Of a stretch of 64,000 nucleotides of DNA, positions 15,147 through 24,125 are shown piece after piece. The notes beneath the pieces were generated by a model. That model saw nothing but the letters and a program-made list of their open reading frames with translations, was not told the origin of the DNA and made no database searches. Each line of letters begins with the position of its first letter. The stretch's first letter is position 1. The position numbers and the translations under genes were made by a program. Source of the DNA: Xanthomonas sp. NCPPB 1128 (GTDB lineage Bacteria; Pseudomonadota; Gammaproteobacteria; Xanthomonadales; Xanthomonadaceae); assembly GCF_001043115.1 (NCBI RefSeq), contig NZ_LFME01000015.1, positions 36,358 through 100,357 of the forward strand, read 5' to 3'.

Positions 15147-16694
15147 TCACACCACGATCGAGGCGATCCGCTCGACCCAACGCTTGGCGCCGGCGCCTTC
15201 GGCCGCGAACGTGGCCAGCAGGTCGAACACCGCATCGCTGAAGCCGCCGACATGCAGGATGTCGTCGCGCTCGACCGTCTGGCTGGTGGCCACCGGCTGC
15301 AGGTCGATGCAGACCATGCGCGCCTGCGGACACCGCGCCTTCAACTCTGCCCAGGCCTGCATGGTCGCGGTCGCCCCGTTGCGGGTGTCGCGCCAACTCT
15401 CGTTGTCCGACACCAGCACCAGCAGGTCGACGGGCACACGCTGCGCATTCAACTGCAGCAGCGGCGCGCTGACGCTGGTCCCGCCACCGCACAAGGCGGC
15501 CAGTTGCTGCGCCTGGGCGATCACGTCCTGGCGCTGCCGCAACCGCAGCGACCGCACTTCGGTGTCGAACGGCAACACCGTGGCGCGCGGATTGACCCGC
15601 TGCACGCAGGCCGCGATCAGCGCGGCGACATCCACGCAGCGCACGCTGCTGCTGGCGCCGCGGCGGAAGCCGGTGACCGGTGCGGCCATCGACCCGGACA
15701 CATCCACCGCAACCACTACCTCGCCGTCCAACCGCGGGACCTGCCGCGTCGCGATCTCCATCGCGTCGCGCAGCGCCTGCCCGATCTGCGGCGGCAACCT
15801 GCTGGCCGCGGTGCTGGCCACCAGCAACTGGTACGGAAACACCCGGGCGCGCTGGATCTGCGCCGGATCGCGCAAGCGTGCCGCGACCTGCGCCACCATC
15901 GCCTTGTCCTCGAACACCCCATGCCGCGCGAAGGTGTTGAGGTTCATGCGCAAGGTCTGCCACGACGCGTTCCGGGCCAGCGCCGCCCAATGCGCCGCGG
16001 TCAGCGGCAAGGCGGTGTAGTACTGGAACGGCAGCTCCGGCAACACCTCCGACGGGGCGCGCTTGAACGCCTCGTACGCCTGCAGCATCGCCGGCAGCGC
16101 TTCCTCGCGGTACGGCTTGCCGACGACCCACGCGTACAGCGCCTCGCGCTCGGCGTCGGCCGGCTTCGGGTGGACCATGCGGATCACGTCGGCCAACGAC
16201 GGCTGCTGGCCGATCGCCGCCTGCACGATGGTCTGCGCCGAGGCCTGCTGCAGCCACTGCCGCACCAGGCGCTTGGGCCGCGACCCCAGCGACTTGCGCC
16301 CGAGTTGCCCGCTGCGCACGATCTGCACGAAGTTGCGCAGCAAGCGGCCGTTGTCGATCACCCGCGGGAAGGCCCGTGCGAACAGGTCCGGATCGCGGGT
16401 GGTCAGCGTGGCCAACAACAAGGCCGGTATGTCCTTCATGTGCGCGACCTGACGTGCGTAGATCGCGGTCTGCGCGACGAAGCCCGGATCGACCTGCGCG
16501 CACAGCCCGAGCACCTGCTGCAGTTGCAGCTCGGCGCCGGCATAGAAGGTGCCGTTCAAGCAGCCGGTGGCCGCGTACAGCGCCAGCGCCGCCTGCGGCG
16601 AACGCGCATAGGCGGCGCCGCCCGCGTCGTTGCGCACGGTCGCCGGCGGCAACAGCGCGCCACGCGAGGACGAGAACAGAGAGAGGTTGGCCAT
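15147..16694 (-). CDS. rsr: Ro60-related TROVE domain protein Rsr
   Basis: A 515-residue Ro60 ortholog. Residues about 15-320 form the TROVE HEAT-repeat ring (AAYARSPQAALALYAATGCLNGTFYAG, VAHMKDIPALLLATL, LPFQYY). A vWA domain follows, with the MIDAS motif DVSGSM at about residue 330 and LVLVSDNESW. Ro proteins hold misfolded RNA ends in the central hole and Y RNAs on the outer surface; bacterial Rsr uses Y RNA to tether the exonuclease PNPase. AAGGAG lies six bases before the ATG of MANLSLF. The longer frame to 16766 would overlap the sigma-54 promoter and is rejected. First gene of the RNA-repair operon, divergent from rtcR. Confidence 0.95.
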   Translation of the reverse strand: MANLSLFSSSRGALLPPATVRNDAGGAAYARSPQAALALYAATGCLNGTFYAGAELQLQQVLGLCAQVDPGFVAQTAIYARQVAHMKDIPALLLATLTTRDPDLFARAFPRVIDNGRLLRNFVQIVRSGQLGRKSLGSRPKRLVRQWLQQASAQTIVQAAIGQQPSLADVIRMVHPKPADAEREALYAWVVGKPYREEALPAMLQAYEAFKRAPSEVLPELPFQYYTALPLTAAHWAALARNASWQTLRMNLNTFARHGVFEDKAMVAQVAARLRDPAQIQRARVFPYQLLVASTAASRLPPQIGQALRDAMEIATRQVPRLDGEVVVAVDVSGSMAAPVTGFRRGASSSVRCVDVAALIAACVQRVNPRATVLPFDTEVRSLRLRQRQDVIAQAQQLAALCGGGTSVSAPLLQLNAQRVPVDLLVLVSDNESWRDTRNGATATMQAWAELKARCPQARMVCIDLQPVATSQTVERDDILHVGGFSDAVFDLLATFAAEGAGAKRWVERIASIVV

Positions 16695-16741
16695 GTCAGG
16701 CTCCTTGCGGGAACGGCCCGCGTTGGTGATGACCAGGTATC

Positions 16742-16756
16742 GCAATGGCCGTGCCA
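16742..16756 (-). promoter_or_regulatory. Sigma-54 promoter of the rsr-yrl-rtcBA operon
   Basis: On the minus strand the sequence is TGGCACGGCCATTGC, an exact match to the -24/-12 consensus TGGCACG-N4-TTGC. It lies about 48 bases before the rsr ATG and is divergent from rtcR, the expected sigma-54 activator. Transcription should begin about 12 bases after the GC element. Confidence 0.92.
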
Positions 16757-16770
16757 ACTTTTCCAAAAAT

Positions 16771-16820
16771 CGATTAAGTCATTGATCTAAAATAATAAAT
16801 ATTTGATCAACAGCCAATCG
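16771..16820. promoter_or_regulatory. Candidate RtcR upstream activating sequence (imperfect inverted repeat)
   Basis: CGATT-N7-TGATC on one side faces GATCA-N6-AATCG on the other, around an AT-rich centre (TAAAATAATAAATATT). It is 15 to 65 bases upstream of the -24 element, in the only AT-rich patch of the intergenic region, and also in front of rtcR. Position and symmetry suit an enhancer-binding protein; the identity of the bound protein is inferred. Confidence 0.5.
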
Positions 16821-16878
16821 ATGCTTGTCCGATACCAGATATTTCTATACCTTAGGCGACGTTCTTATAAGGATGGAT

Positions 16879-18489
16879 ATGGACAGGCCACAGGTGGTGT
16901 TCGGCATGCTCGGCACTCAGCTGGATGCGGGCAGCGGTCCCGGGCGCTGGGAAAAGTGGCGCCCGACGGTGGCGCTGGGGATGCACGAGGATTTCCTGCT
17001 CAGCCGCCTGGAGCTGCTGACCGACCTGCGCCGCTACCAGAAGCTGGCGCAACTGGTGCGCGAGGACCTGGGCCAGGTCTCGCCGGACACGCAGGTGCGG
17101 CTGCACGACACCTACCTGGCCGATCCCTGGGACTTCGAGGGGGTCTACGCCACCCTGCACGACTTCTTCGCCGGCTATGCGTTCCGCCCGGACGAGGAGG
17201 ACTACTACCTGCACATCACCACCGGCAGCCACGTCAGCCAGATCTGCGGCTTCCTGCTGACCGAGAGCCGGCACTTCCCCGGGCGCCTGCTGCAGACGTC
17301 GCCGCCGCGCAAACAGGGCAGCGGCGAGGCCGGCGCCTACTCCGTGATCGACCTGGACCTGTCGCGCTACGACCGCATCGCACAGCGCTTCCAGCAGCAG
17401 CAACTGCAGGACCGCGCGTTGCTGAAGAGCGGCATCGCCACGCGCAATGCGGCGTTCAACCGCATGATCGAACAGATCGAGACCGTGGCCACGCGTTCCA
17501 GGGCGCCGATGCTGCTGATGGGCCCGACCGGCGCCGGCAAGAGCCAGCTGGCCAAGCGCGTGTTCGAACTGAAGAAACTCAAGCATCAGTTGCCGGGGCG
17601 TTTCGTCGAGGTCAATTGCGCCACCCTGCGCGGCGACGGCGCGATGAGCGCACTGTTCGGGCACACCAAGGGCGCCTATACCGGCGCGGTCAGCGACCGC
17701 CCGGGGCTGCTGCGCTCGGCCCACCAGGGCCTGCTGTTCCTCGACGAGATCGGCGAGCTCGGCCTGGACGAGCAGGCCATGCTGCTGCGGGCACTGGAAG
17801 AGAAGCGGTTCCTGCCGGTCGGCAGCGACCGCGAGGTGGAGAGCGAGTTCCAGCTGATCGCCGGTACCAATCGCGACCTGCACCAGCACGTGGCGCAAGG
17901 CCGCTTCCGCGAGGACCTGCTGGCGCGCCTGAACCTGTGGACCTACCACCTGCCCGGCGTGGCCGAACGCCGCGAGGACATCGAGCCGAACCTGGACTTC
18001 GAACTGGAGCGCTGGTCGCGCGAGCAGCACCAGCGGGTGACCTTCAATCGCGAGGCGCGCAGCCGCTACCTCGCCTTCGCCACCGGCGCGGAGGCGCGCT
18101 GGCACGGCAACTTCCGCGACCTCAGCGCCTCGGTGATGCGCCTGGCGACGCTGGCCAATGCCGGGCGCATCCAGCTCGAGTTGGTGGAAGAGGAAATCGA
18201 GCGCCTGCGTCGGCAGTGGCGCGACGGCACCCCGCCCTCCCCGCTGGACGCGCTGCTCGGTGAGGCGGCGGCGGCGCTGGACCGCTTCGACCGCGTGCAA
18301 CTGGAGGACGTGGTCCGGGTCTGCGCCACCGCCAAGTCGCTGTCGCAGGCCGGGCGCGAACTGTTCGCGGTCTCGCGCACGCAGCGCGCCAGCACCAACG
18401 ACGCCGACCGCCTGCGCAAGTACCTGGCGCGGTTCGGCCTGGACTGGGAGCAGGTGCGCGAGGGTGGGCGCGCCGCATCGCAGGACTGA
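16879..18489 (+). CDS. rtcR: RtcR, CARF-domain sigma-54 dependent transcriptional activator
   Basis: A 536-residue protein that aligns end to end with E. coli RtcR. Residues 1-180 form the CARF-type sensor (VVFGMLGTQLD, HITTGSHVSQICGFLL). The AAA+ domain carries Walker A GPTGAGKS at 215-222, the sigma-54 contact loop GAYTGA at 265-270 (consensus GAFTGA) and Walker B LLFLDEIGEL at about 284-293. A Fis-like HTH lies at the C-terminus (SLSQAGRELFAVSRTQR). In enterobacteria the CARF domain senses RNA fragments with 2',3'-cyclic phosphate ends. AAGG six bases before the ATG of MDRPQVVF selects this start over the ATG six bases earlier. Divergent from the operon it should control. Confidence 0.96.
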   Translation: MDRPQVVFGMLGTQLDAGSGPGRWEKWRPTVALGMHEDFLLSRLELLTDLRRYQKLAQLVREDLGQVSPDTQVRLHDTYLADPWDFEGVYATLHDFFAGYAFRPDEEDYYLHITTGSHVSQICGFLLTESRHFPGRLLQTSPPRKQGSGEAGAYSVIDLDLSRYDRIAQRFQQQQLQDRALLKSGIATRNAAFNRMIEQIETVATRSRAPMLLMGPTGAGKSQLAKRVFELKKLKHQLPGRFVEVNCATLRGDGAMSALFGHTKGAYTGAVSDRPGLLRSAHQGLLFLDEIGELGLDEQAMLLRALEEKRFLPVGSDREVESEFQLIAGTNRDLHQHVAQGRFREDLLARLNLWTYHLPGVAERREDIEPNLDFELERWSREQHQRVTFNREARSRYLAFATGAEARWHGNFRDLSASVMRLATLANAGRIQLELVEEEIERLRRQWRDGTPPSPLDALLGEAAAALDRFDRVQLEDVVRVCATAKSLSQAGRELFAVSRTQRASTNDADRLRKYLARFGLDWEQVREGGRAASQD

Positions 18490-18959
18490 CCGAGGCCGCA
18501 TGTCTGGCCCAGACAATCTGGCACACCGCCCTGCGACGACGGCAGGACCGGAACGGCGCCGCTGACGCGCAACGCCGCAGGCCGAAACCACCCTGCCCGC
18601 GGCGCAGCAGCGACAACGCCGGAGGCAAGCGCGGGCGACGGCCAGCCGCGTATCAGACGCCGCACGTGACCGGCATCCAGCGCACGGCGGCGCCGGCCTT
18701 GCCCAGCCCGGGAATCCGACGCACCGCCCACGCACTTCCAGCATCTGCACCAACGCGCCGGAAACCCAAGCGCAGGCGGATGGCCGATCACGCAGCCTCT
18801 GCAGTGCAGCATTGCAATGCGCGTATGGTCGCCGCGATTTAATTCATTGGTATGCCGCCGCGATGGCCGCCTATCCTCGCCCCAGCGCCGGCACCGCCGA
18901 TCACATGACGGGAACGCCTGCCGCCGAAGACACCGCAACCGCGCAGAGGGACTCACACC
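18490..18959. other. Intergenic region between rtcR and the sugar transporter; 12-bp palindrome at 18809-18820
   Basis: A 470-base gap without a protein-like frame. It contains the perfect palindrome GCATTGCAATGC, about 140 bases before the transporter ATG, and a locally AT-richer stretch (GATTTAATTCATTGG) after it. A repressor site for the transporter is possible but unproven. Confidence 0.4.
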
Positions 18960-20261
18960 ATGGCAGGACCGATGGGGCCGACGGCTCCGCTCTCGCCTTC
19001 CGCGCCACGCGCCGGGCAGGCACCCTCCTATCGTGCCGCACTGTCGCTGCTGGCTTCGCTGTTCTTCATGTGGGGCTTCATCACCGTCATCAACAACACC
19101 TTGCTGCCGCATCTGCGCAGCGTGTTCGCGCTGAGCTACACCCAGGCCACGCTGATCGAGTCGGTCTGGTTCATCGCCTACTTCTTCGCCTCGCTGCCGG
19201 CGGCGAAGCTGATCGAGCGGATCGGCTACCAACGCGCGCTGGTGACCGGACTGGGCATCATGGCGCTCGGCGCGCTGGGCATGATCGCCGCCGCGCGCCT
19301 GGTCTCCTATGGCATCACCCTCGGCTCGCTGTTCGTGATCGCCAGCGGCATCACCCTGCTGCAGGTCGCGGCCAATCCGTACGTCGCAGTGATCGGCAGC
19401 ACGGACACCGCCTCGGCGCGACTCAACCTGGTGCAGGCGTTCAACTCGGTCGGCACCACCCTGGCGCCGCTGTTCGGCGGCTATCTGATCCTGGGCCGTT
19501 CGGCCTCCGGCACCGCCAAGGGCGATGCGCTACTGACCCAGGCCGAACGCCTGGCCGACGCGCAATCGGTGCAACTGCCCTATCTCATCGTCGCCGCCGT
19601 GCTGGTGGCACTGGCCGTGGTCGTCGCCCGCTTCACGCTGCCTGCGCTCGGCCAGGACACCCGGCGCGCCACGCACCAGCAACGCGCGCGCCATTCGCTG
19701 TGGCAGCATCGCAACCTGATGCTCGGCATCCCGGCCATCTTCATCTACCTGATCGCCGAGATCGGCGTCTCCAACCTCTTCATCAACTTCGTGTCGCAGC
19801 CGCAGATCGGCAACCTCAGCCACGAACAGGCCTCGCATTACCTGTTCCTGCTGTGGGGCGGGATGATGGTCGGGCGCTTCGCCGGCAGCGCGCTGATGCG
19901 CCGCGTCGCACCGGAGACCGTGCTGGCGCTGTTCTCGATCGGCGCCTTCGCGGTGATGCTGTCGACGGTATTGAGCAGCGGCCATGTCGCGATGTGGTCG
20001 CTGATCGCGGTCGGCCTGTTCCATTCGATCATGTTCCCGACCATCTTCACCCTCGGCATCAAGGGCCTGGGTCCGCTCACCGAGGAGGGGTCGGGCCTGC
20101 TGATCATGGCCATCGCCGGCGGCGCGCTGGTGGTGGTACAGGGGTGGCTCGCCGACCACGTCGGCCTGCAGCGCGCCTTCCTGCTCACCGCCGCCTGCGA
20201 ACTGTATGTGCTGTTCTATGCCCTGTGGGGAGCGAAGACGCCGGCGCCGCGCGCACCATGA
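18960..20261 (+). CDS. Sugar MFS transporter of the FucP/GluP (FHS) family
   Basis: A 433-residue protein with 12 predicted membrane segments. The first has the family signature LFFMWGFITVINNTLLPHLR, followed by the acidic first-helix motif and ALSYTQATLIESVWF. Further family segments are VQAFNSVGTTLAPLFGG and NPYVAVIGS. FHS transporters import fucose, glucose, galactose or related sugars with H+ or Na+. A GAGG box about nine bases before the ATG supports the start. Monocistronic here, so the substrate cannot be named from context; the GluP-like glucose/galactose type is common in Xanthomonas. Confidence 0.88.
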   Translation: MAGPMGPTAPLSPSAPRAGQAPSYRAALSLLASLFFMWGFITVINNTLLPHLRSVFALSYTQATLIESVWFIAYFFASLPAAKLIERIGYQRALVTGLGIMALGALGMIAAARLVSYGITLGSLFVIASGITLLQVAANPYVAVIGSTDTASARLNLVQAFNSVGTTLAPLFGGYLILGRSASGTAKGDALLTQAERLADAQSVQLPYLIVAAVLVALAVVVARFTLPALGQDTRRATHQQRARHSLWQHRNLMLGIPAIFIYLIAEIGVSNLFINFVSQPQIGNLSHEQASHYLFLLWGGMMVGRFAGSALMRRVAPETVLALFSIGAFAVMLSTVLSSGHVAMWSLIAVGLFHSIMFPTIFTLGIKGLGPLTEEGSGLLIMAIAGGALVVVQGWLADHVGLQRAFLLTAACELYVLFYALWGAKTPAPRAP

Positions 20262-20360
20262 TGCGGTGAGGACGACGCGGCCGGCTCCACGGATGCCCGA
20301 GAACGTGGGTTGATCGGCTTCGGCCAGACGGCCGGCATCGCTGCTCCACGTGTTCGCCGG

Positions 20361-20466
20361 ACCCTCACCCCAACCCCTCTCCCGGTGGGAGAGGGGCGTT
20401 GAGGCCCTTCTCCCACCGGGAGAAGGTGCCCCCGAAGGGGGCGGATGAGGGTACGGGCGAAGCCTG
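20361..20466. repeat. Palindromic dispersed repeat (CTCTCCC...GGGAGAGG type), single copy
   Basis: Two adjacent imperfect palindromes: CCCCTCTCCCGGTGGGAGAGGGGC and TTCTCCCACCGGGAGAAGG, followed by GCGGATGAGGGTACGGGCG. The same module recurs inside mfd (34914-35083) and as a three-copy tandem array (60941-61467). Here it lies between the convergent transporter and zur genes and may help end both transcripts. Confidence 0.8.
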
Positions 20467-20513
20467 ACAACACCTCGATCGCAGCACAGAGCGATCAAGC
20501 GAGGCGCAAAACC

Positions 20514-21035
20514 TCAGGTCGCGCGCGCCGCGCGAGGGGCGTCGCTCGCACCTGCGCACTTCGCGCACAGGCCATGCACTTCCAGCGTCTGCGCCTGCGG
20601 CTGGAAGCCCAGCGCCTTGGCGCGCTGCTCCAGTTGCGCGACCACGTCGCGGTCCTCCAGTTCCACCGCGCTGTGGCAGCGGTCGCAGATCAGGAACGGC
20701 ACCGAATGCTGCGCGCTGCTCGGGTGGTGGCAGGCGACGAAGGCGTTGACCGACTCGAGCTTGTGCACGAAGCCGTTGGCCATCAGGAAATCCAGCGCGC
20801 GGTACACCGTGGGCGGGGCGTCGGCGCCCACGCCCTTGCCCTCGCGCACCCATTCCAGCAGGTCGTAGGCCTTGACCGGGCGCCCGGCCTCGGCGATCAG
20901 CCGCAGCACGTTGGCGCGGATCGGCGTCAGGCGCAGACCGCGCTCGCGGCTCACCCGCTCCACCACCTTGACGAAGTCGGCAGCGTCGTGGACGTGGTGA
21001 TGCGGCTCGGTGCAGGCGGTCTTCTTGCTGGACAT
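20514..21035 (-). CDS. zur: Zur, Fur-family zinc uptake regulator
   Basis: A 173-residue Fur-family repressor. The winged helix contains RLTPIRANVLRLIAEAGRPVKAYDLLEW and PPTVYRALDFL. The dimerisation domain has two CxxC pairs (CDRCH and CAKC) for structural zinc, and the HHPSSAQH region supplies sensory ligands. HHHVHDAADF at the N-terminus is His-rich. Sequence and His/Cys pattern favour Zur over Fur. With zinc it should repress zinc uptake genes. GGGAG six bases before the ATG supports the start. The ATG is 16 bases after the gltX stop, so the two genes are probably co-transcribed. Confidence 0.9.
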   Translation of the reverse strand: MSSKKTACTEPHHHVHDAADFVKVVERVSRERGLRLTPIRANVLRLIAEAGRPVKAYDLLEWVREGKGVGADAPPTVYRALDFLMANGFVHKLESVNAFVACHHPSSAQHSVPFLICDRCHSAVELEDRDVVAQLEQRAKALGFQPQAQTLEVHGLCAKCAGASDAPRAARAT

Positions 21036-21051
21036 GGCGGTCTCCCGGGAA

Positions 21052-22458
21052 TCAGCTTCCCGCTGGGATCTTGATGAGCGCGGCGTCGATACGTTTCAAG
21101 GCCTCCTCGCGGCCGGCCAGGTAGACGGTCTGCGAGATGTCCGGGCTGACCTGGGTGCCGGTGATGGCCACGCGCAGCGGCTGCGCCACCTTGCCCATGC
21201 CGATCTCCAGGGCCGCAGCGGTGTCGTGCAGCGCGGCGGCGACGCCCTCCAGGCTCCACTGCGGCAGCGCCGCCAGCAGTTCCCGGGCCTTGCCCAGCGC
21301 CAGCTCGGCGCCCGGCTTGAAATGCTTGGCCACCGCCGCCTCATCGTAGCTGGTCAGCGGGCGATACCAGACCTCGGCCTTCTCGGCCATTTCCTTCAGG
21401 GTCTGCACACGCTCGCGCAGCGCCACCACCACCTCGGCCGCGGCCGGGCCGGCCGCCGGGTCGATGCCGAGCTTGCGCAACTGGAATTCCAGCTGCGGCG
21501 CGATCGTGGCCGGGTCGTCGCTCTTGAGGTAGTGCTGGTTGACCCAGCCGAGCTTGGCCATGTCCAGGCGCGCGGCCTTGGAATTGACATCCTTGACGTC
21601 GAACAGGTCGACCAGCTCCTGGCGCCCGAACAACTCCTGGTCGCCGTGCGACCAGCCCAGCCGCGCCAGGTAGTTGATCAGCGCGTGCGGCAGGTAGCCG
21701 GCGTCCTTGTACTGCATCACGTCGGCCGCGCCGGTGCGCTTGGACAGCTTGGCGCCCTGCTCGTCGAGGATCATCGGCATGTGCGCGAACTTCGGCACCG
21801 GCGCGCCCAGCGCCTGGTAGATGTTGATCTGCCGCGGGGTATTGTTGATGTGGTCGTCGCCGCGGATCACCTCGGTGATGCCCATGTCCCAGTCGTCCAC
21901 CACCACCGCGAAGTTGTAGGTGGGGTAGCCGTCGGGACGGAAGATCACCATGTCGTCCAGTTCGCTGTTGGCGATCTCAATGCGGCCCTTGATCAGGTCG
22001 TCGAACGCCACCACGCCCTCGGTCGGGTTCTTGAAGCGGATCACCCGGTTCGGATCGTCGCGGTGCGGCAGGCTCAGTTCGCGCGCGGCGCCGTTGTAGC
22101 GCGGCTTTTCCTGCCGCGCCATCGCCGCCTCGCGCATCGCGTCCAGCTCCTCGCGGGTCTCGTAGGCGTAGTAGGCCTTGCCCTGCGCCAGCAACTGCTC
22201 GGCGACCTCGCGGTAGCGATCCAGGCGCCGGGTCTGGTAGATCGGGCCTTCGTCGTAGTCCAGGCCCAACCAGTCCATCGCCTCCAGGATCGCGTCGATC
22301 GCCGCCTGGGTGCTGCGCTCGCGGTCGGTATCCTCGATCCGCAGCACGAATTCGCCGCCGCGGTGGCGCGCCTCCAGCCAGCAGTACAGCGCAGTGCGCG
22401 CGCCGCCGATGTGCAGGTAACCGGTGGGACTGGGGGCGAAACGGGTGCGGCAGGCCAT
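21052..22458 (-). CDS. gltX: Glutamyl-tRNA synthetase
   Basis: A 468-residue class I synthetase that charges tRNA-Glu in the cytoplasm. It begins [21 protein letters not shown] (HIGH motif as HIGG) and carries the KMSKS-type loop [11 protein letters not shown] at about residues 238-248. The C-terminal anticodon-binding helical domain is complete. The length is normal. It is followed by zur on the same transcript. In the upstream gap lies a short GGGATTGG-type tract. Confidence 0.97.
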   Translation of the reverse strand: MACRTRFAPSPTGYLHIGGARTALYCWLEARHRGGEFVLRIEDTDRERSTQAAIDAILEAMDWLGLDYDEGPIYQTRRLDRYREVAEQLLAQGKAYYAYETREELDAMREAAMARQEKPRYNGAARELSLPHRDDPNRVIRFKNPTEGVVAFDDLIKGRIEIANSELDDMVIFRPDGYPTYNFAVVVDDWDMGITEVIRGDDHINNTPRQINIYQALGAPVPKFAHMPMILDEQGAKLSKRTGAADVMQYKDAGYLPHALINYLARLGWSHGDQELFGRQELVDLFDVKDVNSKAARLDMAKLGWVNQHYLKSDDPATIAPQLEFQLRKLGIDPAAGPAAAEVVVALRERVQTLKEMAEKAEVWYRPLTSYDEAAVAKHFKPGAELALGKARELLAALPQWSLEGVAAALHDTAAALEIGMGKVAQPLRVAITGTQVSPDISQTVYLAGREEALKRIDAALIKIPAGS

Positions 22459-22523
22459 GGAACGCTCGAAACGACGGGAATCGGGCGATTTTACCTTGCT
22501 GGGGCGGCGCCTGCCTGGCGCCG

Positions 22524-22554
22524 GGAGTGGGGATTGGGGATTCGGGATTGGGGC
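22524..22554. repeat. Short GGGATTGGGGATTCGGG tract
   Basis: Imperfect tandem of GGGATTGG/GGGATTCG units between gltX and the nitrilase gene. Similar tracts occur at 26361, 56931-57067 and 63918, always intergenic; this is a dispersed low-complexity element of xanthomonads. Confidence 0.7.
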
Positions 22555-22620
22555 AAGCGGCGTATCGCAGAGAAAAAAGTCTTGGCAAGCCCGTCGCTGC
22601 CGATGACAGGTGCCTGCCCT

Positions 22621-23505
22621 CTACGCGAAGCCGCTCAGTTCCGCGCGTACCACGGCTGGTGCAAGCTGGCCGCGCCAGTCGCGGTCGTTGGCCACCTGTG
22701 CGTTGGCGCGGCTGGCCTCGAGCGCGGCGACATCCAGCTCGGCGATCGCCCAGACCTGCTCGCCGCGGGTCTGCGCGAGGATGCCGTCGGCGGGGAAGCC
22801 GGCGTCCATCGGCGCGTACAGCGTCGCCTCGCCGGTGTTCACGTCCAGCGCCGGGCTCCATTCGGCGACGCCGGCGGTCACCGACTGGGCCACGAAGATG
22901 CGGTTCTCCAACGCCCGCGCCAGACAGCCCACGCGCACGCGGGTGGCACCGGCCTCGGTGTCGGTGCAACTGGGCACCACCAGCAGGCGTGCGCCGGCCT
23001 CGTACTGGGCGCGGACCGGCAGCGGGAACTCGCTGTCGTAGCAGACCGCCACGCCGGCGCGCACGCCCTCGGCCTCGAACACCTTCAGCGCCTCGCCGCC
23101 GTCGATCAGGCCGGTGGCCTTTTCGAAGCCGGTCAGCTGCAGCTTGTCCTGCCAGCCGTGGCCGCCGTCCGGAGTGAACCAGTAGGCGCGATTGCGGTAG
23201 CGCCCCTGGCCCAGGTCGAGCAGGAAGCTGCCGGCGACCACGTGCAGGCGATGCCGCCGCGCCAGGTCGGCGAACAAGGTCATGTACGGTGCATGCAACG
23301 CCTGGATCGCGGCCAGCGAGGCCGGCAGCCGCGCCGACACGTCGGCGCCGAAGGTGGCGGCCAGTTCCAGCGACAGGTATTCGGGCAGCACCGCCAGCTG
23401 CGCGCCGGCGTGCGCGGCCTCGCCGAGCAGCATGGCCTGCTTGTCGGCGAAGGCGGCGAAATCGGCGGGCGCGCCGATCGGATACTTGGCGACGGCGATT
23501 TTCAT
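22621..23505 (-). CDS. Carbon-nitrogen hydrolase (nitrilase superfamily)
   Basis: A 294-residue single-domain C-N hydrolase. The triad is Glu in LPEYLSLE, Lys in WQDKLQLTGFE and Cys in VAVCYDSEFP. Members hydrolyse amides or nitriles; substrates range from omega-amides to carbamoyl compounds and cannot be named here. The ATG overlaps the stop of the upstream GNAT gene by four bases (ATGA), so the two are co-translated. Fused GNAT-nitrilase proteins are known in other bacteria, which supports a common, unidentified pathway for this split pair. Confidence 0.88.
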   Translation of the reverse strand: MKIAVAKYPIGAPADFAAFADKQAMLLGEAAHAGAQLAVLPEYLSLELAATFGADVSARLPASLAAIQALHAPYMTLFADLARRHRLHVVAGSFLLDLGQGRYRNRAYWFTPDGGHGWQDKLQLTGFEKATGLIDGGEALKVFEAEGVRAGVAVCYDSEFPLPVRAQYEAGARLLVVPSCTDTEAGATRVRVGCLARALENRIFVAQSVTAGVAEWSPALDVNTGEATLYAPMDAGFPADGILAQTRGEQVWAIAELDVAALEASRANAQVANDRDWRGQLAPAVVRAELSGFA

Positions 23506-24107
23506 GCGGCAGGCTCCAGCGCGCGGGTCCAGAAACCCAGGGTATGCGGCGTTTCGCCGCGGCCGACCTCGTTCCAGGGCAGGTGCATGCGCAACGCCGG
23601 TTGCGGCTGGTAGCCGCGCTTGCGCCAGAACGCGTCGTTGCCGCGATAGTCCGGCGGCCGCCGCGGATCGTCGGGTGCCCGCTCCACCGAACAGAATGCG
23701 GTCAATTTGAAGCGACCGAGCGCGCGCGCATGCGCCTCGCGCTCGTCGAAGAAGGCGTGGCCGATGCTGCGACCGCGGTACTGCGGCAACAACACCGACT
23801 CGCCGAAATAGAACACCTCGGCCGGGTCGATCTCGCTGCCGGCGAAGGCCGCCGCGAACGCCTCGGCATCGTCCAGCAGCGGCAACCCGGTGGACGCGCC
23901 GACCACCTGCTCGCCGTCGCATGCCAGCACGAACACGCTGTCCGGCGAGGCGGCATAAGCGGCCAGGTAGTCGCGCTCGTAGCCCAGGTCGCCGTCGTAG
24001 AGGTACGGCCAGTCGCGGACCACCGCGATGCGCAGCTGCGCGACCGCGTCCAGGAACGGCACGATCCCGGCGCCGCGCAGGCGCTGAATGGAGAGCGGAG
24101 AGTGCAT
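23502..24107 (-). CDS. GNAT family N-acetyltransferase
   Basis: A 201-residue GNAT protein. Acetyl-CoA motif A is LLPQYRGRSIGHAFFDEREAHA, and beta-strand motifs precede it (FVLACDGEQVVGASTGLPL). The C-terminus contains YRGNDAFWRKRGYQPQP, a typical motif B. It overlaps the nitrilase gene by four bases and is the first gene of the pair. Just upstream lies a 3 x 92-bp tandem repeat, so its promoter must lie within or beyond that repeat. The acyl acceptor is unknown. Confidence 0.85.
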   Translation of the reverse strand: MHSPLSIQRLRGAGIVPFLDAVAQLRIAVVRDWPYLYDGDLGYERDYLAAYAASPDSVFVLACDGEQVVGASTGLPLLDDAEAFAAAFAGSEIDPAEVFYFGESVLLPQYRGRSIGHAFFDEREAHARALGRFKLTAFCSVERAPDDPRRPPDYRGNDAFWRKRGYQPQPALRMHLPWNEVGRGETPHTLGFWTRALEPAA

Positions 24108-24125
24108 CCGTGCACTCTACCGCAA

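Noticed and set aside
16695..16766. Longer Rsr starting at 16766
   Set aside because: The extension covers the sigma-54 promoter; AAGGAG stands before the ATG at 16694.
16825..16851. Sigma-70 promoter for rtcR (TTGTCC...TATACC)
   Set aside because: The spacer is only 15 bases, and no better pair is visible; not strong enough to list.
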